Shown: positions 42,509 through 52,778 of the stretch, one piece after another
How the letters are laid out: the number at the start of each line of letters is the position of its first letter
How positions within the stretch are numbered: position 1 is the first letter of the stretch
From: Rachicladosporium sp. CCFEE 5018
Taxonomy: Eukaryota > Ascomycota > Dothideomycetes > Cladosporiales > Cladosporiaceae
Direction of reading: 5' to 3'
DNA: 64,000 bases
NCBI GenBank assembly: GCA_002077045.2
Contig: KZ111141.1
Coordinates: 232,731 to 296,730 of the forward strand
Notes under the pieces: model-generated
The model's input: the letters and a program-made list of their open reading frames with translations, nothing else
Told to the model about the DNA's origin: nothing
Database searches by the model: none
Translations under genes and position numbers: made by a program

Positions 42509-43406
42509 ATGCCTTCCATCCGCAACACCGTTGTCGCGACTGTCGCAGCTCTCGGAGCAACTGCCAATGCCTTCTGCTTGACCGATGCTGAGGCACAGCA
42601 GGTTGCCACCAACTGGGGCAACCTGATCGCTACCTACAGCAACTCGCTCGCTGATGCTGCTCTCGAGAAGAACTTCACCGACTACTCCGAGTCCGTCAGG
42701 TTAGTTCATGCATCCTGCAAGCACCCGAACAATGCATTGTTTCTGCGGCCAGCCGAGAACAATGCCACTGTTCGATCGCATCGTCATCAGTCGCATGTGT
42801 TGCAGAAGGCTAACAAGCATTCACAGCTCTTTGATCAACGGCTGCCCGCAAGGTAGCGCCGCTGCGGCCATCACTCTTCCTCTCCTCGAGCCTACCTTCT
42901 CCACCCTCGCAGCCTTCAAGATGGGCCAGGGTCAGCAGGCACCCATCAACTTCGAGCAGCTCCAGATCTGGCACAGCTGCACCAGCGTGAACATCCGCTG
43001 GAAGACTACCAACACTGCGCCCATCCCCAACCCGAAGCCCGTTGTGGGCTTGATCGCCATGGAGGTCAACGAGGCACCAGCCGGCAACCAATACCCATAC
43101 CTTATCAACACCATCTACTCTGAATTCGACGCTGCCGCTTGGCTCCAGAACTTGGTTGAGGCCGGCATCTGCAAGGCACCCACTGGTCTCACGGCCACTG
43201 CTGCTTGCTCCTCGGGCGCACCTTCTGCCACCCCTGCACCATACCCAACTGGCAACGGTACCGCTGTCGCACCATCCAGCACTGCCTCGCCCTCGTCGCC
43301 ACCTGCCTACACCGGCCCTGCGTACACCGGTGCTGCTTCGTCTTTGACGTCGAGCTTCGCCGCCATTTCCGCAGTCCTCCTCGGTGTCCTTGTGCTCCTC
43401 CAGTAG
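42509..43406 (+). CDS. GPI-anchored secreted protein with NTF2-like domain
   Basis: Two exons, 42509-42699 and 42827-43406, joined across a 127-base intron (GTTAGT donor, GCTAAC branch, TTCACAG acceptor); 256 residues. A signal peptide (MPSIRNTVVATVAALGATANA) precedes a compact domain. That domain begins FCLTDAEAQQVATNWGNLIA and includes CPQGSAAAAITLPLLEPTF, IWHSCTSVNIRWKT and LINTIYSEFDAAAWLQNL. Helix-then-strand order and the IYSEF motif fit NTF2/SnoaL-like secreted proteins of filamentous ascomycetes. A Ser/Thr/Pro/Ala-rich stalk follows, and the C-terminus ends in a hydrophobic GPI-signal-like tail (AAISAVLLGVLVLLQ). Probably cell-wall or membrane attached. Codon use strongly favours C-ending codons, suggesting high expression. 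Confidence 0.82.
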
Positions 43407-44258
43407 ATTTTCCGACAATGAGCTAGACGATAGTCATCGACATGCTTTGCGCTAAACTGCTCTCCGCATCGGGATGGAGTTGGAACAAGGACGTGATGCA
43501 AGGCGCATCATCGCGATGTAAGGTTCGATCGAGTGGAGGAAAGAAGGAAAATTGGGGGTAATGGGCGGTTGTCTACAATACCCCTTTCTAGCAGCCCCAT
43601 TGTTGGCGCGCGCGTTATCGTGTATATAATTTGGCATATATAAGAGTTTTGAGCGTTAACAGCCATACAGTCGCGATGAGAGATGGCATAGACTAATCAC
43701 TTTACATCATGCGGTCCTACTCTTTGTTTGTTCCATGTTCGCAGTCCTTCACCATCGTTACCTCGTCGGTCGCGTTCGATCATCGCTAGCCAGGGTCGTC
43801 ATCGCTATGTTGTGATCGTATCTTCCCGATGAGATTCCCATCTTCATTCGGATATGGCAAATATACTTCTCGTGCATCTCATAGCAACGCTCTGCAAATC
43901 TCTACCATCAAGCTTCAACATCTGCACCGCAACGCGACATGCCTGCAACGCGATCTCGGCTGCCGGCTGTACCAGATCCCAAGACCTCACTTCCCCGCCT
44001 GCATCGACATGTTTCCCCTCTTATTCCCACGAGACGTGCTACCCTCCTTCGATCCGTTTCACGCGACGCTGCTTGACCGTGGAGCTCCAGTAGAGTCTCG
44101 ATGCCCGAGGTCGTCGATAGAGTGCTTTGAGGTAAGTGAGTTTGCAGTCGAGATGGATCATTGAGTATCTTGTCTGTCCTCACTGCAAATCCACGCGCTA
44201 CTCGTCCCATTTCCTACCCGTCGTTCCAGTCAGCACAGTAAGAGACGCATTTACCAAT
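43407..44258. other. Intergenic
   Basis: 852 bases. Start of this stretch is the 3' region of the GPI protein gene; the rest leads into the monooxygenase gene. No gene supported. Confidence 0.45.
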
Positions 44259-46397
44259 ATGGCAGGCGATATGCCATGGCCCGAAGTGGCCGTAGGGAAC
44301 GCCAATCATGCCAATACAGCAGTGCTCATCATCGGCGCCGGACTATCTGGCATGTGCACAGCCATAGACCTTATCAAGCGCAACAACTGTCGCAACTTCA
44401 TCATTGTCGAGAAGAGTGGCGGCATAGGAGGGACGTGGCACGACAACAAGTACCCCGGTTGCTGCTGTGATGTGCGTATCCTTTCCTTTTGTTTCCCAGT
44501 GAAGCTCTCAAGCTAAGCACATGCGTTCCATCAGGTCTGGTCAACGCTCTACTCCTACTCCTTCGCGCAAAACTCAGACTGGACCCGCGAGTACCCAGGC
44601 CAAGAGGAGATCCTAGCCTACCTGGTCAAGACCGCGCAAGAATACGGGCTCTACAAGCATGTTCGCTTCAACACATCTGTCGAGAACGCCACGTGGGACG
44701 ATGCGGCCAAGAAGTGGAGGGTGAAGGTCAAGACTGCGGAGGGCAGCAAGGACGCCGAGTTCAATCCAGAGTACGAGATCGTCACGGACTTCTTGGTCAG
44801 CGCCGTTGGCCAGCTGAACCAACCGAAGTGGCCCGAGATTGAAGGGATCAAGGATTTCAAAGGGAGGGTGATGCATTCGGCCAGGTGGGATTGGAGCTAC
44901 GATCTGAAGGACAAGAAGGTTGCAGTCTTGGGCAATGGTCAGTGCTGTGACGGCGGTACTTCGTCCAGCTGTGGCTAACGTTTACTGTACTAGGCTGCAC
45001 GTCCGCCCAGATCATCCCCGAAGTCGTCAAAGTCGCTAAGAGCATCACCGTGTTCCAGCGCACGCCCAACTGGGTGATCCCGCGTGGCGATGCGCCGGTC
45101 TCATCACTCTGGCGCAACGTGTACAAATACGTCCCGCCCATCCGTTGGCGGAAGCGCGCAGCTCAGATGGACTTCCGAGAGGCGTTCTATGATGCTGTCA
45201 TTGATGGGCAGTCGGCTCTCGCAGGGGAGATTAGACGTCAGAGTACGGCCATGATGCAGGCGCAGCTGCCTGGGAGAGAAGACCTGTGGGAGGTGCTGAC
45301 GCCAAAGTATAACCCCGGGTGCAAGAGAGTCATAATTTCGGACGACTACTTTCCCACGATCGCCAATCCTAAAGTTTCGCTCGAGACCAGGCCAATCGAG
45401 AAAATCACAGCTTCGGGCGTAACAGTGAAGGACAAAAATGGAGAGGCAGCAGATGTGGGTACTGAATTCGACCTGCTCGTGTGCGCCACTGGCTTCCAAA
45501 CGACCGAGTTTCTGCACCCCATCGAACTCACTGGCAAGAACGGCCGAACGCTGTCCGATGTATGGAAGAATGGCGCGCAAGCGTACTACGGTGTCACGGT
45601 CGAGGCCATGCCAAATTGTGCGATGCTCTATGGTCCAAACACCAATCTAGTAAGTCGCACCCACAGAGCGTAATGTCCACCATCTTCTGCCTCCCTCTCT
45701 CCGATAATCCTGTGCGGTTGTCCGCTAAGATCGATGTCCTTGCTACAGCGAAATGTCGATTAGCGCAGATTGCGAGAATGGACTACTTCCGCTCGAAGCT
45801 AGCTTTCTCGCTGACGCATTAGCAACAAGCCATACTGCTTCAGCCACAGAGATCACAGCACAATCCCCTCAAAAGTTTTCCGGAGATGTGGAGACACCCG
45901 CTGATGTTTATTAATCGCAGGGCCATAACAGTATCATCCTTATGATCGAGGCACAATCCCGCTACATCAACGGCCTCATTTCGCCCGTCCTGAACGCTCG
46001 GTGCAACCAGCAATCCCTGTCCCTCTCTCCCAAATCCGCTAAGATTGTCGCCTACAACCAGAAGGTCCAGAAAGTACTCCTGAACTCCTCATTCAATGAC
46101 TCGTCATGCAAATCGTGGTATAAGAATGAAGCAGGGCTCATCACAAACAACTGGTCAGGTACCGTCATCGAATACCAAGACATGCTGAGTAAAGTCGAGC
46201 TATCAGATTACGAGGTTGAGGGTGATGGCAAGGCAGTGGTGGAGAAGAACCCCGTAGTGAACGTAGGAAGGGTAGTGGAAGAAACGCAGGTCAGTGATAG
46301 GCTTATTGCTGCCCTAAGCGTGCTCAGTGTGGGGGCGGTAGCGGCGGGGTGGCTGATGAGGAACTCGAAATATGTAAGCGGACTGAGGTTGAAGTGA
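44259..46397 (+). CDS. Flavin-dependent Baeyer-Villiger-type monooxygenase
   Basis: Four exons: 44259-44471, 44535-44937, 44994-45649 and 45921-46397; 582 residues. Introns are 63, 56 and 271 bases. The FAD-binding VLIIGAGLSGMCTAIDL is near residue 25. The Baeyer-Villiger fingerprint FKGRVMHSARWDW is at ~190-200. The NADPH-binding VAVLGNGCTSAQIIPEV spans the second splice, and a DLLVCATGFQTTEF ATG-motif lies later. After the third intron the expected MLYGPNTNL then GHNSIILMIEAQSRYI reads through, so one long intron is right. The C-terminus has a hydrophobic helix (LIAALSVLSVGAVAAGWLM), possibly a membrane anchor. Such enzymes insert oxygen next to ketones or oxidise heteroatoms, often in catabolism or secondary metabolism. 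Substrate unknown; ATG 44274 is an alternative start. Confidence 0.9.
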
Positions 46398-46731
46398 CGG
46401 TGGCAGTGAGGAGCACGTGATAATCGAGGGGAGGGGGGTGGGGCGGAGGCAAGCGAGCATGTGATTCTGCTGTTTGTGTATAGGGTGTATCCACTGCAAT
46501 TGCAATGACACTCATACCTTACACCAGGTGCAGTACACCCACCAGCGCCTCGAGACAGCGCCTGGTTCACCATCACAGCATTGAGCGCGCGACTCACTTA
46601 CCATTCAAGTCCAGCAAGTGACTGATCTGACGCCATACAGGCATCGACAAAAGCTCGTGGTATCAGCGTCAACAATATACAGTACGTCTACTACATCCTC
46701 TCCTTTCAACAATACACAAGCACTCACCATC
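46398..46731. other. Intergenic
   Basis: 334 bases between two plus-strand genes. Nothing recognised. Confidence 0.5.
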
Positions 46732-47523
46732 ATGAATCAGACTTACCTCACCCCAATGTCCTGGCGTCCGCGCCCAATGGACACTTCCACCCAGCCAGAG
46801 CTCCGCGTGCCAACACCAACTTCACTAAGCCCAGTGGAGCGCGATGCAGCTCAGACTCATCTCGAGGAGGCGAGGCAGACATTCATGCGTGGGCAAATGG
46901 GCATCATGGGCCAAGCTCCGGCGCAGGATCATCTGCCAAGCGCAGGCATGGCGACTCAGAACTTCGTCCTGAGATTTCTGCTTCGCGAGCAAGAAGTGAA
47001 GATCCAGGGGCTAGAAGGGAAGTCTGCTGAGCAGACTGGTCGCGTTGGAGATGCAAGCATCACGCAAGCAGAGACAAGCCAAGTGAGAGCAGCATACATC
47101 TTCGACAATATCCGCGGCGGAACAACTCGACGTGATGAAACAACCCCAAGGCCATTTCTCTTGCCTCCGATCGAATTCGCACAGAACAAACAAAGCGAGA
47201 GACCAGAAGGTCCGGCCTTGGACAACACCATGAGTCAGACCTTCGCTGCACAGTTGAACGCCATGCCCTTCTCCGCGGAGGAGTCTGAGCAATCGAACAG
47301 CGCTACGGCGTACAACGTGCCAGAACCCAGGGGACTACCACTTACCCCAGCCTCCAGAGTACTCTGTCGCTATCCAAGAGTGAGGAGGCAGCGTATCGAG
47401 AAGAAGCGTAAGCCGATCCGGACGACGCGCGGCGTCTCAGCCCGACCGGGCTTGAGAGACTTCGTGAACTGGAGGGGCGAGCGCGTCGTGCCACCAAAGG
47501 GTGCTGGGAGTGTACTGATCTGA
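46732..47523 (+). CDS. Hypothetical basic protein
   Basis: Single exon of 263 residues from ATG 46732 (the open frame extends upstream to a GTG at 46618, not used). No recognisable domain. A predicted helix covers ERDAAQTHLEEARQTFM, a second FVLRFLLREQEVKIQGLE, and the rest is polar and probably disordered. The C-terminal ~60 residues are Arg/Lys-rich (CRYPRVRRQRIEKKRKP and following), which could bind nucleic acid or act as a nuclear signal. The frame is long, free of stops and has sensible codon use, but no homologue is known to me. It ends 48 bases before the duplicated siderophore-transporter segment. Confidence 0.55.
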   Translation: MNQTYLTPMSWRPRPMDTSTQPELRVPTPTSLSPVERDAAQTHLEEARQTFMRGQMGIMGQAPAQDHLPSAGMATQNFVLRFLLREQEVKIQGLEGKSAEQTGRVGDASITQAETSQVRAAYIFDNIRGGTTRRDETTPRPFLLPPIEFAQNKQSERPEGPALDNTMSQTFAAQLNAMPFSAEESEQSNSATAYNVPEPRGLPLTPASRVLCRYPRVRRQRIEKKRKPIRTTRGVSARPGLRDFVNWRGERVVPPKGAGSVLI

Positions 47524-48141
47524 CGCACTGGGACAATGGTCGGAACCACATGATAGGAGAGGAGGTTGAAGGGCGGGAGTTCGTGAAGTGAAGTGCGATT
47601 ATGACTTGTAAGGCAAGGCGAGGGGAGCTGCCTGCTTGGGCCAGGACGTTATCACTCCTCCCAGCGTGGAAAGTCTTCGACCGACGATTATCGACCAGCG
47701 AGAAGAGGCAAAGCAAGCATGTCAGCATAGCGAAAGTAGAAGACAAAATGTACTCATGGTCGTGAGATCGATTGGATCAACTCCACAATGCGGGCCGGTT
47801 TTAGACCGTGCACGTGTCGAGGATCTGCTTCAACTGAGCTGCCCAATCGAGACTCGTTCAGACCCAGTCATGATGGTCCTGATGTAGGAGAGCGGCAGCT
47901 ATGCACGCCAGGTACGTCGTTCATCACGAGCCGGCTCTGGCAGCCGTAGGTCAGCCTCACATTCATCTTCCGGTCATGAATTATCCCTTCTGCCATCACA
48001 CGACACGTCCACAAATGCCGGGCCTGAGGCCGGACCGAGATCGGAGCGTAAGTCCTACCCATCTGATCAGATAACCTCTTATCTGATCCCTCGCTCTACG
48101 TGCACCATCACCATCACTCATATGTCCAGCTCACCGTGGCC
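47524..48141. other. Promoter region of the siderophore-transporter gene, copy 1
   Basis: 618 bases between the hypothetical basic protein and the transporter start. It contains the inverted GATA pair at 48066-48087; no other gene. Confidence 0.5.
48066..48087. promoter_or_regulatory. Inverted pair of SreA/Sre1-type GATA iron-repressor sites (copy 1)
   Basis: ATCAGATAA, a 4-base CCTC spacer, then its exact reverse complement TTATCTGAT. ATCWGATAA is the established consensus for the fungal iron-responsive GATA repressors (SreA, Sre1, Urbs1 type). It lies 54-76 bases upstream of the transporter ATG. This predicts repression under iron-replete conditions. A further partial site (ATCTGATC) abuts on the left. 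Confidence 0.75.
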
Positions 48142-50115
48142 ATGAGGTACGGCACCATCGTTAACGATGTATCTACAGACCACAACACTAGCGACTCAGC
48201 GCGTCGGCTGTCGCACAGGCGGCGATCGAGCGTTGTGCCAACCGAGAAGCTCATGGCCATGAGACCATATAACGGCGACCACGAGGCTCTGATCGACTCG
48301 GACGATGATGACGCAAGTGTAGCTTCCGCACAAGCTGGTGTGAAACGGTTAGAGGTCATCGCATCGACATGGTCCAAGTCAAGTCTATATGTGGCCTACT
48401 TCGGCATCTGCATGCTGGCCTACGCCACTTCGCTGGAGGGCCAGACGACAGTGAATCTGACCATATACGCCACGAGCGCATTCTCGGCACATTCACTTGT
48501 TGCCACGGTCATGGTGGTTCAAGGCGTTGTACTCTCCGTGGTCAAGCCCCCAATGTCCAAGCTAGCAGACGTCTTTGGCCGCTTCGAAGCCTTCACGCTC
48601 TCAGTCTTCATCTTCTCGATAGGATACATACAGCAAGCCGCGTCACACAATGTGGAAACATATGCGGCCGCACAAATCTTCTACGCAGCGGGTAGCACAG
48701 GGCTACAGATCTTGATACAGATCTTCATCGCCGACACGAGCGATTTGGTGAACAGAGCCTTGTGCTCCACGCTACCTGCGATGCCGTTCCTGATCAACGT
48801 CTGGATCGGTGCTCCGCTGGCGGAGACTCTACTGCGGAGGGCGAGCTGGCGTTGGGGCTATGGCATCTGGGCTGTCATCTTGCCGATTGCGTACCTGCCA
48901 CTCGCGCTGGCGCTATTCATCAATCAGCGCAAAGCAGCGGCAAAGGGCATCTTGCCACCATCGCCACTCCAAGGTCGTGGATACTGGCAGGCTATCAAGC
49001 ACCTTTGGTCAGAACTTGACGTCTTTGGGCTTGTGCTGATTTGCGCTGGCTTCTCACTGCTACTGATCCCACTGTCGCTCATCTCCGATGGCGACTGGAA
49101 CAATCACGGTCTACTGGCCATGCTGGTCATCGGCGCGTTGTGCCTCGCAGTCTTCCCATTCTGGGAACGAAGCAAGACGTTCGCACCTCGCGCCTTCTTC
49201 CCTGGAAGCCTGTTCAAGAAGCGCACGGTCTTGGCTGGCTTTGCGATCTCTTTCTTCTACTTCATGACCTACTACCTCTCGGTGTATCCCTACTTCCAGT
49301 CTTATCTCCTAGTTGTCCAGTCGCAGTCCATCGCCTCTGCTGGTCAGATTGTGCAGATGTGGACTTTCGCCGCGACGATCACATCGATTCTCGTCTCGCT
49401 CGCCATTAAGTACACAAAGCACTACAAGTACTTCATCACCACAGGTGCATGCATCAATTTACTCGGCCTCATCCTCATGCAGACCTTCCGCGTTGAAGGC
49501 GCCTCTGTTGCTGTGCTTGCAGGCACTACGGCGCTGGTCGGTGTTGGAGGAGGCATGCTGAACGTCCCGGCTCAGCTCGGTGTGCAGGCTTCGGCAAGCC
49601 ACCAAGAAGTCGCAGCAGCTACCGCGATCTTTCTTACCTTCCTTGAGGTTGGTGGCGCCACTGGATCAGCCATCTCGGGCGCCATTTGGTCTGCAAACGT
49701 CCCACACAAGCTGGCTCTATACCTGCCAGTCGAGACACAGGATCAAGCTACAGCGATCTACAAGAATATCACACTGGCTTCTTCCGAGTGGCAGATGGGT
49801 GATCCCACACGCGTGGCCATCAATCGAGCGTACCAGGAGACGATGTCAAAGACACTCTGGGTGGCTGTATGCGTTGCCGTCCCAGTGATACTACTCAGCT
49901 TCCTCATGGAGAACTACAAGCTAGACGAGATCGAGCAGCACGTCACTGGAGTCGTAATCGGAGTCGATACCGACACTGCACCAAGATCGAGAAGCGCAGG
50001 CCATGGAGCAAGCCTGCCGCGGAGAGTGTCAACGGACAGTGCGCTGGGTGAGTCGGAGCCCATGTTAAGCCCAGGGAGAAGTGCACAAGTGAGGCGAGGC
50101 AGTAAGGATTCTTGA
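48142..50115 (+). CDS. Siderophore iron transporter (SIT/ARN family MFS), copy 1
   Basis: Single exon, 657 residues from ATG 48142; the GTG at 48100 with a His-rich leader is rejected. The N-terminal ~75 residues are cytosolic with an acidic DSDDDDASVAS run. Then ~14 helices as in siderophore transporters: YVAYFGICMLAYATSLEGQT, a NLTIYATSAF segment, VKPPMSKLADVFGRFEAF, GSTGLQILIQIFIADTSDL, and WRWGYGIWAVILPIAYLPLA. Later come YYLSVYPYFQSYLLVVQSQS and a C-terminal Ser/Arg-rich tail. Family members take up ferric siderophore complexes by proton symport. The SreA-type promoter palindrome supports an iron role. Residue 355 is Gly here and Glu in the second copy. Confidence 0.9.
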   Translation: MRYGTIVNDVSTDHNTSDSARRLSHRRRSSVVPTEKLMAMRPYNGDHEALIDSDDDDASVASAQAGVKRLEVIASTWSKSSLYVAYFGICMLAYATSLEGQTTVNLTIYATSAFSAHSLVATVMVVQGVVLSVVKPPMSKLADVFGRFEAFTLSVFIFSIGYIQQAASHNVETYAAAQIFYAAGSTGLQILIQIFIADTSDLVNRALCSTLPAMPFLINVWIGAPLAETLLRRASWRWGYGIWAVILPIAYLPLALALFINQRKAAAKGILPPSPLQGRGYWQAIKHLWSELDVFGLVLICAGFSLLLIPLSLISDGDWNNHGLLAMLVIGALCLAVFPFWERSKTFAPRAFFPGSLFKKRTVLAGFAISFFYFMTYYLSVYPYFQSYLLVVQSQSIASAGQIVQMWTFAATITSILVSLAIKYTKHYKYFITTGACINLLGLILMQTFRVEGASVAVLAGTTALVGVGGGMLNVPAQLGVQASASHQEVAAATAIFLTFLEVGGATGSAISGAIWSANVPHKLALYLPVETQDQATAIYKNITLASSEWQMGDPTRVAINRAYQETMSKTLWVAVCVAVPVILLSFLMENYKLDEIEQHVTGVVIGVDTDTAPRSRSAGHGASLPRRVSTDSALGESEPMLSPGRSAQVRRGSKDS

Positions 50116-50133
50116 TGAATCAGATCTGCGTGG

Positions 50134-50233
50134 NNNNNNNNNNNNNNNNNNNNNNNNNNNNNNNNNNNNNNNNNNNNNNNNNNNNNNNNNNNNNNNNNNN
50201 NNNNNNNNNNNNNNNNNNNNNNNNNNNNNNNNN
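50134..50233. other. Assembly gap (100 N)
   Basis: Exactly 100 N, the usual placeholder for a scaffold gap of unknown size. True distance and content are unknown. Confidence 0.98.
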
Positions 50234-50728
50234 GGGCGGGAGTTCGTGAAGTGAAGTGCGATTATGACTTGTAAGGCAAGGCGAGGGGAGCTGCCTGCTT
50301 GGGCCAGGACGTTATCACTCCTCCCAGCGTGGAGAGTCTTCGACCGACGATTATCGACCAGCGAGAAGAGGCGAAGCAAGCATGTCAGCATAGCGAAAGT
50401 AGAAGACAATATGTACTCATGGTCGTGAGATCGATTGGATCAACTCCACAATGCGGGCCGGTTTTAGACCGTGCACGTGTCGAGGATCTGCTTCAACTGA
50501 GCTGCCCAATCGAGACTCGTTCAGACCCAGTCATGATGGTCCTGATGCAGGAGAGCGGCAGCCATGCAGGCCAGGTACGTCGTTCATCACGAGCCGGCTC
50601 TGGCAGCCGTAGGTCAGCCTCACATTCATCTTCCGGTCATGAATTATCCCTTCTGCCATCACACGACACGTCCACAAATGCCGGGCCTGAGGCCGGACCG
50701 AGATCGGAGCGTAAGTCCTACCCATCTG

Positions 50729-50750
50729 ATCAGATAACCTCTTATCTGAT
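50729..50750. promoter_or_regulatory. Inverted pair of SreA/Sre1-type GATA sites (copy 2)
   Basis: Identical to the site in copy 1 (two ATCAGATAA halves in opposite orientation around CCTC), 54-76 bases before the ATG at 50805. The ~570 bases between the gap and the ATG hold no other gene. Confidence 0.75.
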
Positions 50751-50804
50751 CCCTCGCTCTACGTGCACCATCACCATCACTCATATGTCCAGCTCACCGT
50801 GGCC

Positions 50805-52778
50805 ATGAGGTACGGCACCATCGTTAACGATGTATCTACAGACCACAACACTAGCGACTCAGCGCGTCGGCTGTCGCACAGGCGGCGATCGAGCGTTGTG
50901 CCAACCGAGAAGCTCATGGCCATGAGACCATATAACGGCGACCACGAGGCTCTGATCGACTCGGACGATGATGACGCAAGTGTAGCTTCCGCACAAGCTG
51001 GTGTGAAACGGTTAGAGGTCATCGCATCGACATGGTCCAAGTCAAGTCTATATGTGGCCTACTTCGGCATCTGCATGCTGGCCTACGCCACTTCGCTGGA
51101 GGGCCAGACGACAGTGAATCTGACCATATACGCCACGAGCGCATTCTCGGCACATTCACTTGTTGCCACGGTCATGGTGGTTCAAGGCGTTGTACTCTCC
51201 GTGGTCAAGCCCCCAATGTCCAAGCTAGCAGACGTCTTTGGCCGCTTCGAAGCCTTCACGCTCTCAGTCTTCATCTTCTCGATAGGATACATACAGCAAG
51301 CCGCGTCACACAATGTGGAAACATATGCGGCCGCACAAATCTTCTACGCAGCGGGTAGCACAGGGCTACAGATCTTGATACAGATCTTCATCGCCGACAC
51401 GAGCGATTTGGTGAACAGAGCCTTGTGCTCCACGCTACCTGCGATGCCGTTCCTGATCAACGTCTGGATCGGTGCTCCGCTGGCGGAGACTCTACTGCGG
51501 AGGGCGAGCTGGCGTTGGGGCTATGGCATCTGGGCTGTCATCTTGCCGATTGCGTACCTGCCACTCGCGCTGGCGCTATTCATCAATCAGCGCAAAGCAG
51601 CGGCAAAGGGCATCTTGCCACCATCGCCACTCCAAGGTCGTGGATACTGGCAGGCTATCAAGCACCTTTGGTCAGAACTTGACGTCTTTGGGCTTGTGCT
51701 GATTTGCGCTGGCTTCTCACTGCTACTGATCCCACTGTCGCTCATCTCCGATGGCGACTGGAACAATCACGGTCTACTGGCCATGCTGGTCATCGGCGCG
51801 TTGTGCCTCGCAGTCTTCCCATTCTGGGAACGAAGCAAGACGTTCGCACCTCGCGCCTTCTTCCCTGAAAGCCTGTTCAAGAAGCGCACGGTCTTGGCTG
51901 GCTTTGCGATCTCTTTCTTCTACTTCATGACCTACTACCTCTCGGTGTATCCCTACTTCCAGTCTTATCTCCTAGTTGTCCAGTCGCAGTCCATCGCCTC
52001 TGCTGGTCAGATTGTGCAGATGTGGACTTTCGCCGCGACGATCACATCGATTCTCGTCTCGCTCGCCATTAAGTACACAAAGCACTACAAGTACTTCATC
52101 ACCACAGGTGCATGCATCAATTTACTCGGCCTCATCCTTATGCAGACCTTCCGCGTTGAAGGCGCCTCTGTTGCTGTGCTTGCAGGCACTACGGCGCTGG
52201 TCGGTGTTGGAGGAGGCATGCTGAACGTCCCGGCTCAGCTCGGTGTGCAGGCTTCGGCAAGCCACCAAGAAGTCGCAGCAGCTACCGCGATCTTTCTTAC
52301 CTTCCTTGAGGTTGGTGGCGCCACTGGATCAGCGATCTCGGGCGCCATTTGGTCTGCAAACGTCCCACACAAGCTGGCTCTATACCTGCCAGTCGAGACA
52401 CAGGATCAAGCTACAGCGATCTACAAGAATATCACACTGGCTTCTTCCGAGTGGCAGATGGGTGATCCCACACGCGTGGCCATCAATCGAGCGTACCAGG
52501 AGACGATGTCAAAGACACTCTGGGTGGCTGTATGCGTTGCCGTCCCAGTGATACTACTCAGCTTCCTCATGGAGAACTACAAGCTAGACGAGATCGAGCA
52601 GCACGTCACTGGAGTCGTAATCGGAGTCGATACCGACACTGCACCAAGATCGAGAAGCGCAGGCCATGGAGCAAGCCTGCCGCGGAGAGTGTCAACGGAC
52701 AGTGCGCTGGGTGAGTCGGAGCCCATGTTAAGCCCAGGGAGAAGTGCACAAGTGAGGCGAGGCAGTAAGGATTCTTGA
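50805..52778 (+). CDS. Siderophore iron transporter (SIT/ARN family MFS), copy 2
   Basis: 657-residue single-exon gene identical in protein to copy 1 except Glu at residue 355 (GAA instead of GGA) in the loop before SLFKKRTVLAGFA. Two further coding differences are silent. All helices and motifs described for copy 1 are intact. It may be the same locus counted twice, through an unmerged contig overlap or two haplotypes, or a recent tandem paralogue. Downstream unique sequence starts 18 bases after the stop. Confidence 0.85.
   Translation: MRYGTIVNDVSTDHNTSDSARRLSHRRRSSVVPTEKLMAMRPYNGDHEALIDSDDDDASVASAQAGVKRLEVIASTWSKSSLYVAYFGICMLAYATSLEGQTTVNLTIYATSAFSAHSLVATVMVVQGVVLSVVKPPMSKLADVFGRFEAFTLSVFIFSIGYIQQAASHNVETYAAAQIFYAAGSTGLQILIQIFIADTSDLVNRALCSTLPAMPFLINVWIGAPLAETLLRRASWRWGYGIWAVILPIAYLPLALALFINQRKAAAKGILPPSPLQGRGYWQAIKHLWSELDVFGLVLICAGFSLLLIPLSLISDGDWNNHGLLAMLVIGALCLAVFPFWERSKTFAPRAFFPESLFKKRTVLAGFAISFFYFMTYYLSVYPYFQSYLLVVQSQSIASAGQIVQMWTFAATITSILVSLAIKYTKHYKYFITTGACINLLGLILMQTFRVEGASVAVLAGTTALVGVGGGMLNVPAQLGVQASASHQEVAAATAIFLTFLEVGGATGSAISGAIWSANVPHKLALYLPVETQDQATAIYKNITLASSEWQMGDPTRVAINRAYQETMSKTLWVAVCVAVPVILLSFLMENYKLDEIEQHVTGVVIGVDTDTAPRSRSAGHGASLPRRVSTDSALGESEPMLSPGRSAQVRRGSKDS

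Larger units (their letters stand above)
47571..50133. repeat. 2,563-base duplicated segment, left copy
   Basis: Nearly identical to 50234-52796: I count nine base differences, six upstream of the gene and three in the coding part. This copy ends exactly at the N run; the other begins exactly after it. Boundaries are therefore set by the gap, not by a visible recombination point. Confidence 0.95.

Noticed and set aside
48100..48141. GTG start giving a His-rich leader (five consecutive His codons) before the transporter, resembling an expression tag
   Set aside because: Non-ATG start; the ATG at 48142 fits the family. The sequence is present in both genomic copies with flanking native DNA, so vector contamination is not indicated.
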